Shown: positions 45,269-54,602 of the stretch, piece after piece
Numbering within the stretch: the first letter of the stretch is position 1
Layout: each line of letters opens with the position of its first letter
Source of the DNA: Prauserella endophytica
Lineage (GTDB): Bacteria; Actinomycetota; Actinomycetes; Mycobacteriales; Pseudonocardiaceae
Length of the DNA stretch: 64,000 nt
NCBI RefSeq assembly: GCF_005146945.1
Contig: NZ_SWMS01000001.1
Span: forward strand, 682,001-746,000
Direction: 5' to 3'
Notes under the pieces: generated by a model
What the model was told of the DNA's origin: nothing
What the model saw: only the letters and a program-made list of their open reading frames with translations
The model's database searches: none
Made by a program: the position numbers and the translations under genes

Positions 45269-46381
45269 TCAGCACATGGGGGCGGGCAGGGCCTCGCGGA
45301 TGTGGGCGGCCGAGACGTACATGCCGGGTGCGAGGCGGTACCAGCGGTTGGAGTGGCCCTGGGAGCCCGCCTGCCACTGCCCGACGGCGACGCACTCGAT
45401 GCGCACCCGCGCGGCCGGTGCGGCGAAGCCCACCTGCGGCGCCGAGAGCGAGGGTCCGGTGCGCACGTTGAGCGCCCACGGCGCCTCGACGGTGCCCCAC
45501 GGCCCGTGCCCGGTCCACTGGTAGGTCACGTTCACCCAGGCGTTGTCGGCGAGGCGAAGGCCGTCCCAGAAGGTGCCGTCGGCGAGGTCGATCCCCGCCG
45601 GGTTCTTCACCTTCCGCCCGAACTGGTCGCGGCCCCCGTTGTAGCCGTCCTGGTAGGCGGCCTGCGCCTGCGGCACGCCGTGCGGCAGGTCCCGCCACGA
45701 CTCGCGGCCGGGGTTCCAGTGGTCGTCCTTGGTGTTCCACGGCCCGACGTCCCACACCGGCGCCCATTCACAGCGCTGGTTGCCGATGGTGCAGACCTTG
45801 ACCGTGTAGTCGCCCCCGCCGCGGGTGGCGAGGCCGCGCCGGGAGGGCAGCGCGACGAAGTGGTCCCGCTCGGTGATCACGTGCCCGTTCGCGGTGGTGC
45901 CGCCGACGAGACCCTCGCGCGTGGCGAAGATCCGGAACGTCGTGCCGTGCGCCGTGTCACCGGCCTCCGCCGAGGCGTCGTGCCAGGCCGTGAGGGTCAC
46001 CGGCTTCGGCTCACCCCCGGCGGTCGTCACCACGCGGGCCTGTACCGACGTCGTGCGCTCGGGTAGCACGGCCGGCGCGCTTTCACCGATCTCGATCCAC
46101 TCCGACCACGTGCCGTCGGCGCGCAGCCCTCGCACGTCCACGGCCGCGCCGGGTCCGGGCGCCGTGGTGGTGACCGAGTTGACGCCGACGTCGAGGTGCT
46201 CGACGGGGTGGTCGGTGACGCCGAGTCCCAACGGGTCCGTCGTCGCGCGGGCGACGGGCCCGGGTGCAGGGTCGAGGGTCCAGCTGACCGTTTCGTCCGC
46301 ATCGGCCATCGCCGCCGGGAAGGTCAGTGCCAGTCCGATGATCGCCGACAATGCGGCTGACCTGCGTCTTCGCTGCTTCAT
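45269..46381 (-). CDS. secreted protein with SH3-like domain
   Basis: Exported protein of 370 residues. A signal peptide ([20 protein letters not shown], cut near residue 27) precedes a region with two short beta domains (about 30-150), a central part (about 160-260: [29 protein letters not shown]) reminiscent of a double-psi barrel, and a bacterial SH3 domain (about 300-365: [10 protein letters not shown]). The architecture suggests cell-wall binding. No catalytic motif is clear. Alone between menA and menE on the same strand. Confidence 0.75.
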   Translation of the reverse strand: MKQRRRRSAALSAIIGLALTFPAAMADADETVSWTLDPAPGPVARATTDPLGLGVTDHPVEHLDVGVNSVTTTAPGPGAAVDVRGLRADGTWSEWIEIGESAPAVLPERTTSVQARVVTTAGGEPKPVTLTAWHDASAEAGDTAHGTTFRIFATREGLVGGTTANGHVITERDHFVALPSRRGLATRGGGDYTVKVCTIGNQRCEWAPVWDVGPWNTKDDHWNPGRESWRDLPHGVPQAQAAYQDGYNGGRDQFGRKVKNPAGIDLADGTFWDGLRLADNAWVNVTYQWTGHGPWGTVEAPWALNVRTGPSLSAPQVGFAAPAARVRIECVAVGQWQAGSQGHSNRWYRLAPGMYVSAAHIREALPAPMC

Positions 46382-46456
46382 GCCCGCAGGAAAAGCCGCG
46401 GCCGCGGGCATGTCAACGAACCACGACGTGCCGTCGTAGAACGCCAGCCTGCCGGG

Positions 46457-47596
46457 TTACCCCAGCAGGGTGGACCGCACGGCGGCGCGGTCGATCTTGC
46501 CCGGCCCGATCAGGGGCAGCTCGGCGACGAACGCGAGCCGTTTCGGGACGCCGGGCGCGCCCAGCGCCTCGCGGACGAGCGCCTTCAGCTCCTCGGCCGG
46601 CGGCGCCGGCCCTTCGGGCACCACCGCCGCCGCCACGATCTGCCCCCACTCCGGGTCGGGCAGCGCCACCACGCACGCCGCGCGCACGCCCGCGTGCCGG
46701 GTGAGCGCCCGCTCCACGCTGCCGGCGGGCACCTTCACGCCGCCGGTGTTGATCACGTCGTCGGCGCGGCCCAGCACCTCCAGCCGCCCGTCGTCGTGGA
46801 GCCTGCCGACGTCGCTCGTGCGGAACCAACCGCCGGAGAACGCCTCGGCGGTCAGTCCGGGACGCAGCCGGTAGCCGTGCGCGAGGACGTCGCCCGCGAG
46901 CTCAACGCGGTCACCCGCCCCCAGCCGCACCCGCACCCCGTCGAGTGGCACGCCGTCGTAGACGCAGCCGCTCGCCGTCTCGCTCATCCCGTATGCCGAC
47001 ACCACCCGCACGCCCGCCTCGGCGGCCCGCTCCCGCAACCGGTCGTCGAGACGCGCACCGCCGAGCACGATCGCGTCGAACCCGTTCGCGCCTGAGCCGC
47101 CCGCGTCGAGCAGGCGGGCCAGCTGGGTGGGCACGAGCGCGGTGTAGTGCGGGCCCGGCGAAGCGAACAGCGTGGCCGCGGCCTCGGCGAACGCGGCCGG
47201 GTCGAAGCCGCGGGACGTGTCGAGCACCACCGGCTCCGAGCCCGCGACGTGCGCGCGCACGAGCACCTGGAGGCCGCCGACGTAGTTCGCGGGCGTGGCA
47301 AGCAGCCAACGACCCGGCCCGCCGAGCCGGGCATGCGTCGCGTGCGCCGAGGCGAGCAGCGCCTTCGGCGACAGGAGCACGCCCTTGGGGCCGCCCGTGG
47401 AACCCGAGGTCGGGATGATCACCGCCGTCCCAGGCTCGACGGGTGTGTCCGGCTCCATCGCCGCGAGCAGGCCGGGCGCGGCCGGATTGCGCGGGTCGAG
47501 CGGCAGGACGGCGGGGCCCCCGTCGAGCGCGGCGAGCAGCGCGGCCCGCAGCTCACCGATCGACGCGGGGTCCCCGCCGGTCCGGACGACGCGCAT
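46457..47596 (-). CDS. menE: o-succinylbenzoate-CoA ligase
   Basis: Activates o-succinylbenzoate as a CoA thioester for menaquinone ring closure; 379 residues. AMP-binding motifs are PTSGSTGGPKGVLLS, SAYGMSETASG, WFRTSDVGRL and the C-terminal lysine region PLIGPGKIDRAAV. It is shorter than many ligases, typical for actinobacterial MenE, because the N-terminal domain is reduced. The start shares a base with the menB stop (TGATG), so menB and menE are coupled. Confidence 0.93.
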   Translation of the reverse strand: MRVVRTGGDPASIGELRAALLAALDGGPAVLPLDPRNPAAPGLLAAMEPDTPVEPGTAVIIPTSGSTGGPKGVLLSPKALLASAHATHARLGGPGRWLLATPANYVGGLQVLVRAHVAGSEPVVLDTSRGFDPAAFAEAAATLFASPGPHYTALVPTQLARLLDAGGSGANGFDAIVLGGARLDDRLRERAAEAGVRVVSAYGMSETASGCVYDGVPLDGVRVRLGAGDRVELAGDVLAHGYRLRPGLTAEAFSGGWFRTSDVGRLHDDGRLEVLGRADDVINTGGVKVPAGSVERALTRHAGVRAACVVALPDPEWGQIVAAAVVPEGPAPPAEELKALVREALGAPGVPKRLAFVAELPLIGPGKIDRAAVRSTLLG

Positions 47597-48519
47597 CAGT
47601 AGTAGTACGGGTAGTCCGACCAGTCGGGCTCGCGCTTCTGGAGGAACGAGTCGCGGCCCTCAACGGCCTCGTCCTGCATGTACGCCAGGCGCGTGGTCTC
47701 ACCCGCGAACAGCTGCTGGCCGACGAGCCCGTCGTCGATGAGGTTGAACGAGTACTTGAGCATGCGCTGCGCGGTCGGCGACTTGCCGAGCACCTCGAAC
47801 CCCCACTGCATCGCGGTCTTCTCCAGCTCCGCGTGCGGGATCGCGGCATTGACGGCGCCCATCTGGTGGGCCTCCTCGGCGGTGTAGGCCCGGCCGAGGA
47901 AAAAGATCTCGCGCGCGAACTTCTGGCCGACCTGGCGGGCGAGGTAGGCCGAGCCGTACCCGCCGTCGAACGAGCCCACGTCGGCGTCGGTCTGCTTGAA
48001 ACGGGCGTGCTCGGTGGAGGCGAGCGTGAGGTCGCACACGACGTGCAGCGAGTGCCCGCCGCCCGCCGCCCAGCCCGGTACCACCGCGATCACGACCTTG
48101 GGCATGAACCGGATCAGGCGCTGCACCTCCAGGATGTGCAGCCGGCCCGCCCGCGCGGGGTCGACCGTGTCCGATGTCTCGCCACTCGCGTACTGATACC
48201 CGGACCTACCGCGAATACGCTGGTCACCGCCGGAACAAAACGCCCAGCCCCCGTCCTTGGGTGATGGGCCGTTCCCGGTGAGCAGGACGCAGCCGACGTC
48301 CGGGCTCATCCGGGCGTGGTCGAGCGCGCGGTACAGCTCGTCGACGGTGTGCGGCCGGAAAGCGTTGCGCACCTCGGGACGGTCGAACGCGATCCGGACG
48401 ATGCGCTTGCCGGATCGGCTCTCCGTAGAACGGTGGTAGGTGATGTCGGTGAAGTCGAAACCCTCCAGCTGCGTCCACGCGGCGGGGTCGAACAGTTCCG
48501 ATACCTGGGCGTCATGCAC
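47596..48519 (-). CDS. menB: 1,4-dihydroxy-2-naphthoyl-CoA synthase
   Basis: Crotonase-fold enzyme of 307 residues that closes the second naphthoate ring. The oxyanion loop is WAFCSGGDQRIRG, the conserved SDG-like region VGSFDGGYGSAYLA, and the C-terminal YSFNLIDDGLVGQQ and DWSDYPYY are typical of MenB. The start is set to GTG 48519: a TATTCT box lies 7 nt before it, and the open frame upstream runs into the menD promoter region. Confidence 0.95.
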   Translation of the reverse strand: MHDAQVSELFDPAAWTQLEGFDFTDITYHRSTESRSGKRIVRIAFDRPEVRNAFRPHTVDELYRALDHARMSPDVGCVLLTGNGPSPKDGGWAFCSGGDQRIRGRSGYQYASGETSDTVDPARAGRLHILEVQRLIRFMPKVVIAVVPGWAAGGGHSLHVVCDLTLASTEHARFKQTDADVGSFDGGYGSAYLARQVGQKFAREIFFLGRAYTAEEAHQMGAVNAAIPHAELEKTAMQWGFEVLGKSPTAQRMLKYSFNLIDDGLVGQQLFAGETTRLAYMQDEAVEGRDSFLQKREPDWSDYPYYY

Positions 48520-48526
48520 GCTTGGG

Positions 48527-48532
48527 AGAATA
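48527..48532 (-). promoter_or_regulatory. -10 box for leaderless menB-menE transcript
   Basis: TATTCT on the minus strand, 7 nt before GTG 48519, in the 48-nt gap between divergent menB and menD. Confidence 0.5.
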
Positions 48533-48567
48533 TGCCGTTCATCCGTCAGGCCTGAGGGGGCTCGCTC

Positions 48568-50238
48568 GTGAACCCTTCCACCGCGCAGGCGAGGGTCATC
48601 GTCGACGAGCTCGTTCGCAACACGGTGTCCCACGTGGTGCTGAGCCCCGGGTCACGCAACGCGCCGCTGTCGCTGGCGCTCTACGAGGCGGCCGCCGAGG
48701 GCAAGCTCACCCTGCACGTCCGCATCGACGAGCGGAGCGGGGCGTTCCTCGCGCTCGGCATCGCGGCTCGCACGGGGCGGCCCGTCGCCGTGGTGTGCAC
48801 GTCGGGCACGGCGGCGGCCAACTTCCACCCCGCCGTGCTGGAGGCCGACCGCGCCGGGGTGCCGCTCATCGTGCTCACCGCCGACCGCCCTCCGGAGCTG
48901 CGCGCGGCCGGGGCCAACCAGGTGATCGACCAGCACAACCTCTACGGCGACGCCGTCCGTTACTTCGACGAGCTCGCCGTCGCCGAGCGCAGGGCAGGCC
49001 AGAACGCGTACTGGCGCAGCCAGGTGTGCCGGGCGTGGAACGCCGCTTACGGCGAGTGGCGCTGCGGCCCGGTGCACCTCAACGTCCCCTTCCGCGAGCC
49101 GCTGGTGCCCGACGGGGACGACGAGTGGTACGAGTCGCTCGACGGCCGTCCGCAGGGCGCCCGCTGGACGGAGCTGCCCGACTTCGGCGCGCTGCCGTCG
49201 TTCGTGGTCCCCTCGGCCCGGCACGGGCTGGTGATCGCGTGCGACGCCGGGGTGCGCGCGGCGAGCGAGTGGGCCGAGCAGCATGGCTGGCCCGTGGTGT
49301 CGGAGACCGGCGGGCTCGGCCTCGGCGGCGCGACCGCGATCTCCGGCGGGGCGTGGGTGCTGGGCGTGGAGGAGTTCATCGCAGCGCACAAGCCCGAGCA
49401 GGTGCTGTGCATCGGGCGGCCCACGGTGTTCCGGCAGGTGCAGCGGTTGCTGTCGGACCCGTCGATCGAGGTGCTGCTGGTGCGGCCCGACTCGGACTGG
49501 CCCGCGCCCGCCCACAACGTCCGCCAGGTGGGGCAGTGGTTCGACGAGCCCACCAAGCCGTCGGACCCGGAGTGGCTCGCGCGCTGGCAGCGGGCCGACG
49601 CGGCAGCGACCGAGACCGTGCGGGACCTGCTCGCGGACGAGCCGTGGCCGAGTGGGCTGCGCGTGGCCGACGAACTGGTGCGGGGGCTGCCGCAGGACTC
49701 ACTGCTGGTGGTCGGCTCCTCCAACCCGGCGCGCGACGTCGCGCTGGCCGGCGGGCAGCGGCCCGACGTGCTGGTGCACCGCAACCGAGGAGTCGCGGGC
49801 ATCGACGGCACGGTGTCCACGGCGATCGGGGCGGCCACGGTGCATCGCGGCCCGTCGTACGCGCTGCTCGGCGACCTGACGTTCCTGCACGACATCAACG
49901 GCCTGCTCACCGGGCCCGCCGAGCAGCGGCCCGACCTCACGATCGTGGTGCTCAACGACGACGGCGGCGGCATCTTCTCGCTGCTGGAGCAGGGCGCCCC
50001 CGAGCACAGCGACGCCTTCGAGCGGGTCTTCGGCACGCCGCACGGCGCCGACCTCGCCGCGCTGTGCGCCGGGTACCACGTGCCGCACACGCTCGTCGAG
50101 ACGCTCACGGAGTTCCGCGCCGCGCTGCGCCCGCGGCCGGGTCTGCGCGTGGTGGAGGTGCGAGTGGACCGTTCGCGGCACCGGGACCTGCACGCCCGCC
50201 TCCGCGCCGCGGTCGCCGACGCGGTCACCAGCTCCTGA
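48568..50238 (+). CDS. menD: 2-succinyl-5-enolpyruvyl-6-hydroxy-3-cyclohexene-1-carboxylate synthase
   Basis: Thiamine diphosphate enzyme of 556 residues joining isochorismate and 2-oxoglutarate. Glu55 in RIDERSGAFLALG is the ThDP-activating glutamate; CTSGTAAANFHPAV and the cofactor/magnesium motif GDLTFLHDINGLL ... NDDGGGIFSLL are present. GAGGGGG lies about 9 nt before the GTG. It is divergent from menB. The menC gene that accompanies menD in mycobacteria is not next to it here. Confidence 0.95.
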   Translation: MNPSTAQARVIVDELVRNTVSHVVLSPGSRNAPLSLALYEAAAEGKLTLHVRIDERSGAFLALGIAARTGRPVAVVCTSGTAAANFHPAVLEADRAGVPLIVLTADRPPELRAAGANQVIDQHNLYGDAVRYFDELAVAERRAGQNAYWRSQVCRAWNAAYGEWRCGPVHLNVPFREPLVPDGDDEWYESLDGRPQGARWTELPDFGALPSFVVPSARHGLVIACDAGVRAASEWAEQHGWPVVSETGGLGLGGATAISGGAWVLGVEEFIAAHKPEQVLCIGRPTVFRQVQRLLSDPSIEVLLVRPDSDWPAPAHNVRQVGQWFDEPTKPSDPEWLARWQRADAAATETVRDLLADEPWPSGLRVADELVRGLPQDSLLVVGSSNPARDVALAGGQRPDVLVHRNRGVAGIDGTVSTAIGAATVHRGPSYALLGDLTFLHDINGLLTGPAEQRPDLTIVVLNDDGGGIFSLLEQGAPEHSDAFERVFGTPHGADLAALCAGYHVPHTLVETLTEFRAALRPRPGLRVVEVRVDRSRHRDLHARLRAAVADAVTSS

Positions 50239-50241
50239 TCG

Positions 50242-50354
50242 ACCGCAGTGAAGGCCACCATGCCTGCGCCCGCCCGTCTCCCCCCACCGCCCAGACGGAG
50301 GCGCTGCGCGCCGCTGTGCCTGATTCACCGCAGTGAAGGTGGCCTTCACTGCGG
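50242..50354. repeat. split copy of the interspersed palindrome behind menD
   Basis: One arm (ACCGCAGTGAAGGCCACC, from 50242) begins 3 nt behind the menD stop. The other end, 50328-50354, is a perfect 12-bp hairpin around TGG (CCGCAGTGAAGG and CCTTCACTGCGG). About 60 nt of unrelated GC-rich sequence lies between, as if the element had been interrupted. Confidence 0.75.
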
Positions 50355-50411
50355 TCGGGCCTACGGGACAAGAGCCGCCTTTCGGCCGTGTTCCCCGTGT
50401 GAGATCGGCGC

Positions 50412-50417
50412 TAGTTT
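50412..50417 (+). promoter_or_regulatory. -10 box for leaderless M1 peptidase gene
   Basis: TAGTTT lies 7 nt before the ATG at 50425. Confidence 0.5.
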
Positions 50418-50424
50418 GCCCGCC

Positions 50425-51933
50425 ATGCGCCTTCCAACACGCGCCGCCACCGGCGCAGTCGCGACGGGTCTCGCGACAGTTCTCCTGGCGACCACGGCCA
50501 GTGCGGCCCCCGCGCCCGGCGACCCCGGGCTCGGCGACCCGTACTACCCGGGCGCGGGCAACGGCGGTTACGACGTCGCCCACTACGACATCCGGCTCAC
50601 CTACCAGCCGGACACCGACCAGCTGGCGGGGACCACCACGATCCTCGCCACCACCACGCAGGAGCTCTCCAGCCTCAACCTCGACTTCGGGCTCAAGGTC
50701 AACTCGGTGCGGGTCAACAACCAGCCCGCCCGGTTCGCCAAGGACCCCGACGACTTCACCGAGCTGGTGGTCACGCCGCGAAGGCCGCTGGCGAAGAACC
50801 AGTTCGTGACCGTCGTCGTCACCTACGCCGACGTGCCATCGAAGGTCACCATCGACGGCTACCAGGCGTGGAAGAAGACGCCGACCGGCGCACTCGCCGT
50901 CGACCAGCCGACCATCGCCGAATGGTGGTACCCCTCAAACGACCACCCGACCGACAAGGCGACCTTCGACATCTCGGTCGAGGTGCCCGACGACGTCTCC
51001 GCGCTGTCCAACGGCACGCTCGTGCGCAAGACCAAGCAGCGCAAGGACTGGACGCGCTGGAACTGGCGCAGCACCGAGCCGATGGCCACCTACCTCGCGT
51101 TCATCGCGGTCGGCGACTACGAGGTGCTGCAGTCGGAGACGCCGAGCGGCCAGCCGTTCGTCACCGCCTACGACCCGCTGCTCGGGCCCAGCCTGCCGGC
51201 CGCGAAGGCGAGCATCGAACGCTCGCCCGAGGTCGTCGAGTTCCTGGAGGGCTACTTCGGCCCTTACCCGTTCGAGGCGCAGGGCGGCATCGCCACCACG
51301 GGCCTCGGCTTCGCGCTGGAGAACCAGACGCGCTCGGTGTACGACGCGGCGTTCTTCCGCTCCGGCACCAACATGTCCGTGGTCGTCCACGAGAACGCAC
51401 ACCAGTGGTTCGGCGACTCCGTGGCGCTCGGTGCGTGGAGTGACATCTGGCTCAACGAGGGCTTCGCCACCTACGCGGAGTTCATGTGGTCGGAGTACGC
51501 GGGCGAGGGCACGGCCGACGAGCTGGCGCAGTACGTCTACGAGCTCTACCCGGCGGATGACGAGTTCTGGCAGGTCCTGCCCGGTGACCCAGGCCCGGAG
51601 AACCAGTTCCACGCCGCCGTCTACGACCGGGGCGCGCTCGCCGCGCACGCGCTGCGCAAGGCCGTCGGAGACGATGCGTTCTTCACGATCCTGCGGACGT
51701 GGCTGGAGAAGAAGAAGGACAGCCACGGCACGATCCCGGAGTTCGTGGAGCTCGCCGAGCGGATCTCCGGACAGCAGCTGGACGAGGTGTTCGAGACGTG
51801 GCTCTTCACCGCGGGCAAGCCCGCCGAGAGCCCGAACGGTACGCCCGCGACGGCACGCGCCGCGGCCGTGGCGCAGCCGGAGTCGTACCCCGAGATCCGG
51901 TTCACGCACGAGCAACTCGCCGCGGGCGAGTGA
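50425..51933 (+). CDS. secreted M1 family metallopeptidase
   Basis: Exported zinc aminopeptidase-like protein of 502 residues. A signal peptide (about 1-31, ending TASA) is followed by the M1 N-terminal beta domain and the catalytic domain. Zinc ligands are His322 and His326 in VHENAHQWFG, with Glu323 as general base, and Glu345 in NEGFATYAEF. The exopeptidase GAMEN motif reads ALENQ here. The C-terminal helical domain is short. ATG 50425 begins the signal peptide; the longer open frame covers the palindrome. Confidence 0.9.
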   Translation: MRLPTRAATGAVATGLATVLLATTASAAPAPGDPGLGDPYYPGAGNGGYDVAHYDIRLTYQPDTDQLAGTTTILATTTQELSSLNLDFGLKVNSVRVNNQPARFAKDPDDFTELVVTPRRPLAKNQFVTVVVTYADVPSKVTIDGYQAWKKTPTGALAVDQPTIAEWWYPSNDHPTDKATFDISVEVPDDVSALSNGTLVRKTKQRKDWTRWNWRSTEPMATYLAFIAVGDYEVLQSETPSGQPFVTAYDPLLGPSLPAAKASIERSPEVVEFLEGYFGPYPFEAQGGIATTGLGFALENQTRSVYDAAFFRSGTNMSVVVHENAHQWFGDSVALGAWSDIWLNEGFATYAEFMWSEYAGEGTADELAQYVYELYPADDEFWQVLPGDPGPENQFHAAVYDRGALAAHALRKAVGDDAFFTILRTWLEKKKDSHGTIPEFVELAERISGQQLDEVFETWLFTAGKPAESPNGTPATARAAAVAQPESYPEIRFTHEQLAAGE

Positions 51934-51943
51934 TCGGGGCGGT

Positions 51944-51949
51944 TATGCT
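51944..51949 (+). promoter_or_regulatory. -10 box for leaderless DUF3592 gene
   Basis: TATGCT lies 6 nt before GTG 51956, in the 22-nt gap behind the M1 peptidase gene. Confidence 0.45.
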
Positions 51950-51955
51950 CGCCGC

Positions 51956-52405
51956 GTGCTAGGAATCCCGAACGAACGAGCGTTGCGCATCGGGGCGTGG
52001 GTGGTCCTCGGAGTGGCCGCTGTGATCACGCTGCTGTGCGCGACGCTCGTCTTCGGGGCCCTGCGCAACGACCGCGCGATCGCCGCCAACCACGGCATCG
52101 CGACGGCACAGGTCGACCAGGTGCTGTTCGACCGCACGATCATCCGCTTCGACACGCCCGACGGCGTCACGCACAGCCCGTCCAACGGCGTGCTCTACCC
52201 CGACGGGCTCAACGCGGGGCAGCTCGTGCGCATCGAGTACGACACCACCAACCCCGACCTGGCGAAGGTCGCCGGGCGCACGTGGTTGCTGACGCTGCTG
52301 CCGGTGGGCACCACGGCGCTGTTCACGTGGCTGGTCGCGGGGCCGCTGCTGTGGTGGATCCGCTCGCGCCGCCGCAAGCTCACCGAGGAACCCGTCGCCG
52401 CCTAG
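51956..52405 (+). CDS. DUF3592-like membrane protein
   Basis: Protein of 149 residues with two membrane helices (about 11-34 and 109-133) and between them an extracytoplasmic beta domain with IIRFDTPDGVTHSPSNGVLYPDGLNAGQLVRIEYD, the pattern of DUF3592 proteins. Function unknown. The start is GTG with a TATGCT box 6 nt upstream. A palindrome lies behind the stop. Confidence 0.75.
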   Translation: MLGIPNERALRIGAWVVLGVAAVITLLCATLVFGALRNDRAIAANHGIATAQVDQVLFDRTIIRFDTPDGVTHSPSNGVLYPDGLNAGQLVRIEYDTTNPDLAKVAGRTWLLTLLPVGTTALFTWLVAGPLLWWIRSRRRKLTEEPVAA

Positions 52406-52426
52406 CCAAACCGCGGTGTGCCGCAA

Positions 52427-52451
52427 CGCAGTGAAGGTGGCCTTCACTGCG
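52427..52451. terminator. short palindrome copy between convergent genes
   Basis: A 25-nt perfect hairpin: CGCAGTGAAGG, loop TGG, CCTTCACTGCG. It lies 21 nt behind the DUF3592 stop and 14 nt before the stop of the opposing IMPase-family gene. It is the minimal form of the window-wide element. Confidence 0.8.
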
Positions 52452-52465
52452 GTCGGGGGTACGGC

Positions 52466-53308
52466 TCAGCGGGCCGCGGCCGGGACCACGCCCGACCACC
52501 AGCCCATCACCTCGTCGGCAACGCCCGGTGCGGCGACGAGCAGGCCGTCGGTGGGCAGGGCGGTGCCCTCGCCGCGCCGGTCCAGCACCACGGCGCCCGC
52601 CTCGATCGCCAGCGCGACCGCGCCCGCGACGTCCCACTCGTGATAGCTGTGCAGCACGGCCGCCGTCGCGTGGCCCAGCGCCACCTGGGCGATCGACAAC
52701 GCCGCCGAGCCGAGCACCCGGACCCCGGCGTGTGCCGCGGCCGCGCGCTCGATGAACTCGCCCATGCCCGGCCACGGACCCGTGCGGGCCAGCTCGGTGC
52801 ACACGATCGCGCCCGCCGTCCTCGTCCGCGCGGTGAGCTGTACCGGCTTTCCGTTGGCCCTCGCGCCCCGGCCCCTCGCCGCCGCGTAGATCTGCGCCCG
52901 GTACGGGTCGGCCACCACGCCGACCACCGGCCCGGAGGCGTCCACCAGCGCGAGGCTGTAGGCGCACCATGGCACCCCGGCGACGTAGTTCGCGGTGCCG
53001 TCGACGGGGTCCACCACCCAGCGGTACTCGGCTGCGTCGGCGCCCACGTCGGGCCCGTATTCCTCACCGACGACGGGGATGCCGGGGAACTCGGAGGTCA
53101 GCACCCGCCGCGTGTGCCGTTCGAGCGTGCGATCGGTGTCGGTGACCCAGTCGAACGGCGAATCCTTTGTGCCGGGTTGCGCACCCCGTCCGGCCGTCGC
53201 GGTGATCACGTCCGTGGCGTCGTTGGCCAGGCGGCCTGCGACCTCGAGGGCCTTGGAGAGCAGGCCCGGTTCGACCGGCCGCGCCCGGCGGGAGGACAAG
53301 AGGGTCAT
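52466..53308 (-). CDS. inositol monophosphatase family protein
   Basis: Magnesium-dependent, lithium-sensitive type phosphatase of 280 residues. Metal-binding motifs are GEEYG, WVVDPVDGTANYVAG and the C-terminal HEWDVAGAVALAIEAG. It could act on inositol-1-phosphate (for mycothiol or phosphatidylinositol), histidinol phosphate or another sugar phosphate; the sequence alone does not decide. It is divergent from the mannosyltransferase gene, which fits inositol-lipid metabolism. Confidence 0.88.
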   Translation of the reverse strand: MTLLSSRRARPVEPGLLSKALEVAGRLANDATDVITATAGRGAQPGTKDSPFDWVTDTDRTLERHTRRVLTSEFPGIPVVGEEYGPDVGADAAEYRWVVDPVDGTANYVAGVPWCAYSLALVDASGPVVGVVADPYRAQIYAAARGRGARANGKPVQLTARTRTAGAIVCTELARTGPWPGMGEFIERAAAAHAGVRVLGSAALSIAQVALGHATAAVLHSYHEWDVAGAVALAIEAGAVVLDRRGEGTALPTDGLLVAAPGVADEVMGWWSGVVPAAAR

Positions 53309-53483
53309 GCCTCTCTAGCGTGGCGGCGCCGAGTGTCCGGCACGCGACGCGCAGATGAAGGGTCGCTCGCCATTCGTGAACGACTACGCTTTGTGACGCC
53401 CCGGGCGAAGAGTTTCGGCACCGTTGGCTCATCCGTTACGTGTCCGTGGTTCCGCTGCCCGGGACCGCTGCGAGAGTCGGTAC

Positions 53484-54602
53484 GTGCGAGTCGCCATCGT
53501 CACCGAGAGCTTCCTGCCCCAGGTGAACGGCGTGACCAACTCCGTGCTCCGGGTGGTGGAGCATCTGGGCGAACACGGTCACGAGGTCCTCGTGATCGCA
53601 CCGGGTGCGGGCCAAGAGGAGTACCGGGGTGCCCCCGTGGTGCGGGTGCCCGCCGTGGACCTGCCCGTCGTCAACTCACTGCCGGTCGGCGTGCCGACCA
53701 GGACCGTGCTCACCGCGCTCGCGCACTTCGTGCCGGACGTGGTCCATCTGGCGTCACCGTTCGTGGTCGGGGCGCGCGGGCTCGCCGCGGCGCGGCGCCT
53801 CGGGGTGCCGGTGGTCGCGGTCTACCAGACCGACATCGCCGGGTTCGCCACTGCGTACGGGCTCGGCCTCGGCGCTCGCGCCGCTTGGCGCTGGGTGCGC
53901 CGCCTGCACAGCAAGGCCGACCGGACGCTCGCGCCGTCCACCCACTCGGTGCGGGAGCTGCGGCTGCACGGCGTGCCGCGCGTCTACCGCTGGGGCAGGG
54001 GCGTCGACATCGAGCGGTTCTCCCCGGCGCACGCCGACCCTGCCCTGCGCGCCGAGCTGGCCCCGAACGGTGAGCTGCTCGTCGGCTTCGTGGGCAGGCT
54101 GGCGCCGGAGAAGGAGGTCGACCGCCTGACCGCGCTCGCCGGGATCGAGGGTGTGCGGGTGGTCGTGGTCGGCGACGGCCCCGAGCTCGACGGCCTGCGC
54201 GCGAGCCTGCCCGGCGCGGCGTTCCTCGGCGCCCGCTACGGCGAGGAGCTGGCCACCGCGTACGCGAGCCTCGACGTGTTCGTGCACACCGGCCCGCACG
54301 AGACGTTCTGCCAGGCCGTGCAGGAGGCCATGGCGTCGGGCCTGCCCGTGCTCGCGCCCGCCGCGGGCGGCCCCCGGGATCTCGTCGACCACGGCTCGAC
54401 TGGTTTCCTGCTGTCACCGGAGCGTTCGCGGTTCGCCGCCGAGTTGCGGGCGCGCGTCGACGAGCTGCGGGACGGCGACCTGCGCGCCCGGCTCGGCACG
54501 CAGGCGCGGCGCGGCGTGCTCGGGCGCACCTGGCCCGCCGTGTGCGACCAGCTCGTGGGTCACTACGAAGCGGTCCGGGGCCACGTCTTACGGGCCGCGT
54601 GA
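53484..54602 (+). CDS. mgtA: GDP-mannose-dependent alpha-mannosyltransferase (MgtA/PimB-like)
   Basis: GT4 glycosyltransferase of 372 residues with GT-B fold. The N-terminus is [20 protein letters not shown]; the EX7E motif lies in [12 protein letters not shown]. The best match is mycobacterial MgtA (Rv0557, formerly PimB), which adds mannose to a glucuronosyl-diacylglycerol; the position just before menG is also conserved. GTG 53484 is where similarity starts. The stop shares a base with the next start, giving a coupled pair of glycosyltransferases. Confidence 0.85.
   Translation: MRVAIVTESFLPQVNGVTNSVLRVVEHLGEHGHEVLVIAPGAGQEEYRGAPVVRVPAVDLPVVNSLPVGVPTRTVLTALAHFVPDVVHLASPFVVGARGLAAARRLGVPVVAVYQTDIAGFATAYGLGLGARAAWRWVRRLHSKADRTLAPSTHSVRELRLHGVPRVYRWGRGVDIERFSPAHADPALRAELAPNGELLVGFVGRLAPEKEVDRLTALAGIEGVRVVVVGDGPELDGLRASLPGAAFLGARYGEELATAYASLDVFVHTGPHETFCQAVQEAMASGLPVLAPAAGGPRDLVDHGSTGFLLSPERSRFAAELRARVDELRDGDLRARLGTQARRGVLGRTWPAVCDQLVGHYEAVRGHVLRAA

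Noticed and set aside
48522-50336. Plus-strand frame of 604 codons over menD
   Set aside because: Out of frame with the clear menD reading frame; Arg/Ala-rich shadow.
53390-53400. TTTGTGACG as a Rex operator upstream of mgtA
   Set aside because: Only one half-site; no TTCACAA partner follows at the right distance.
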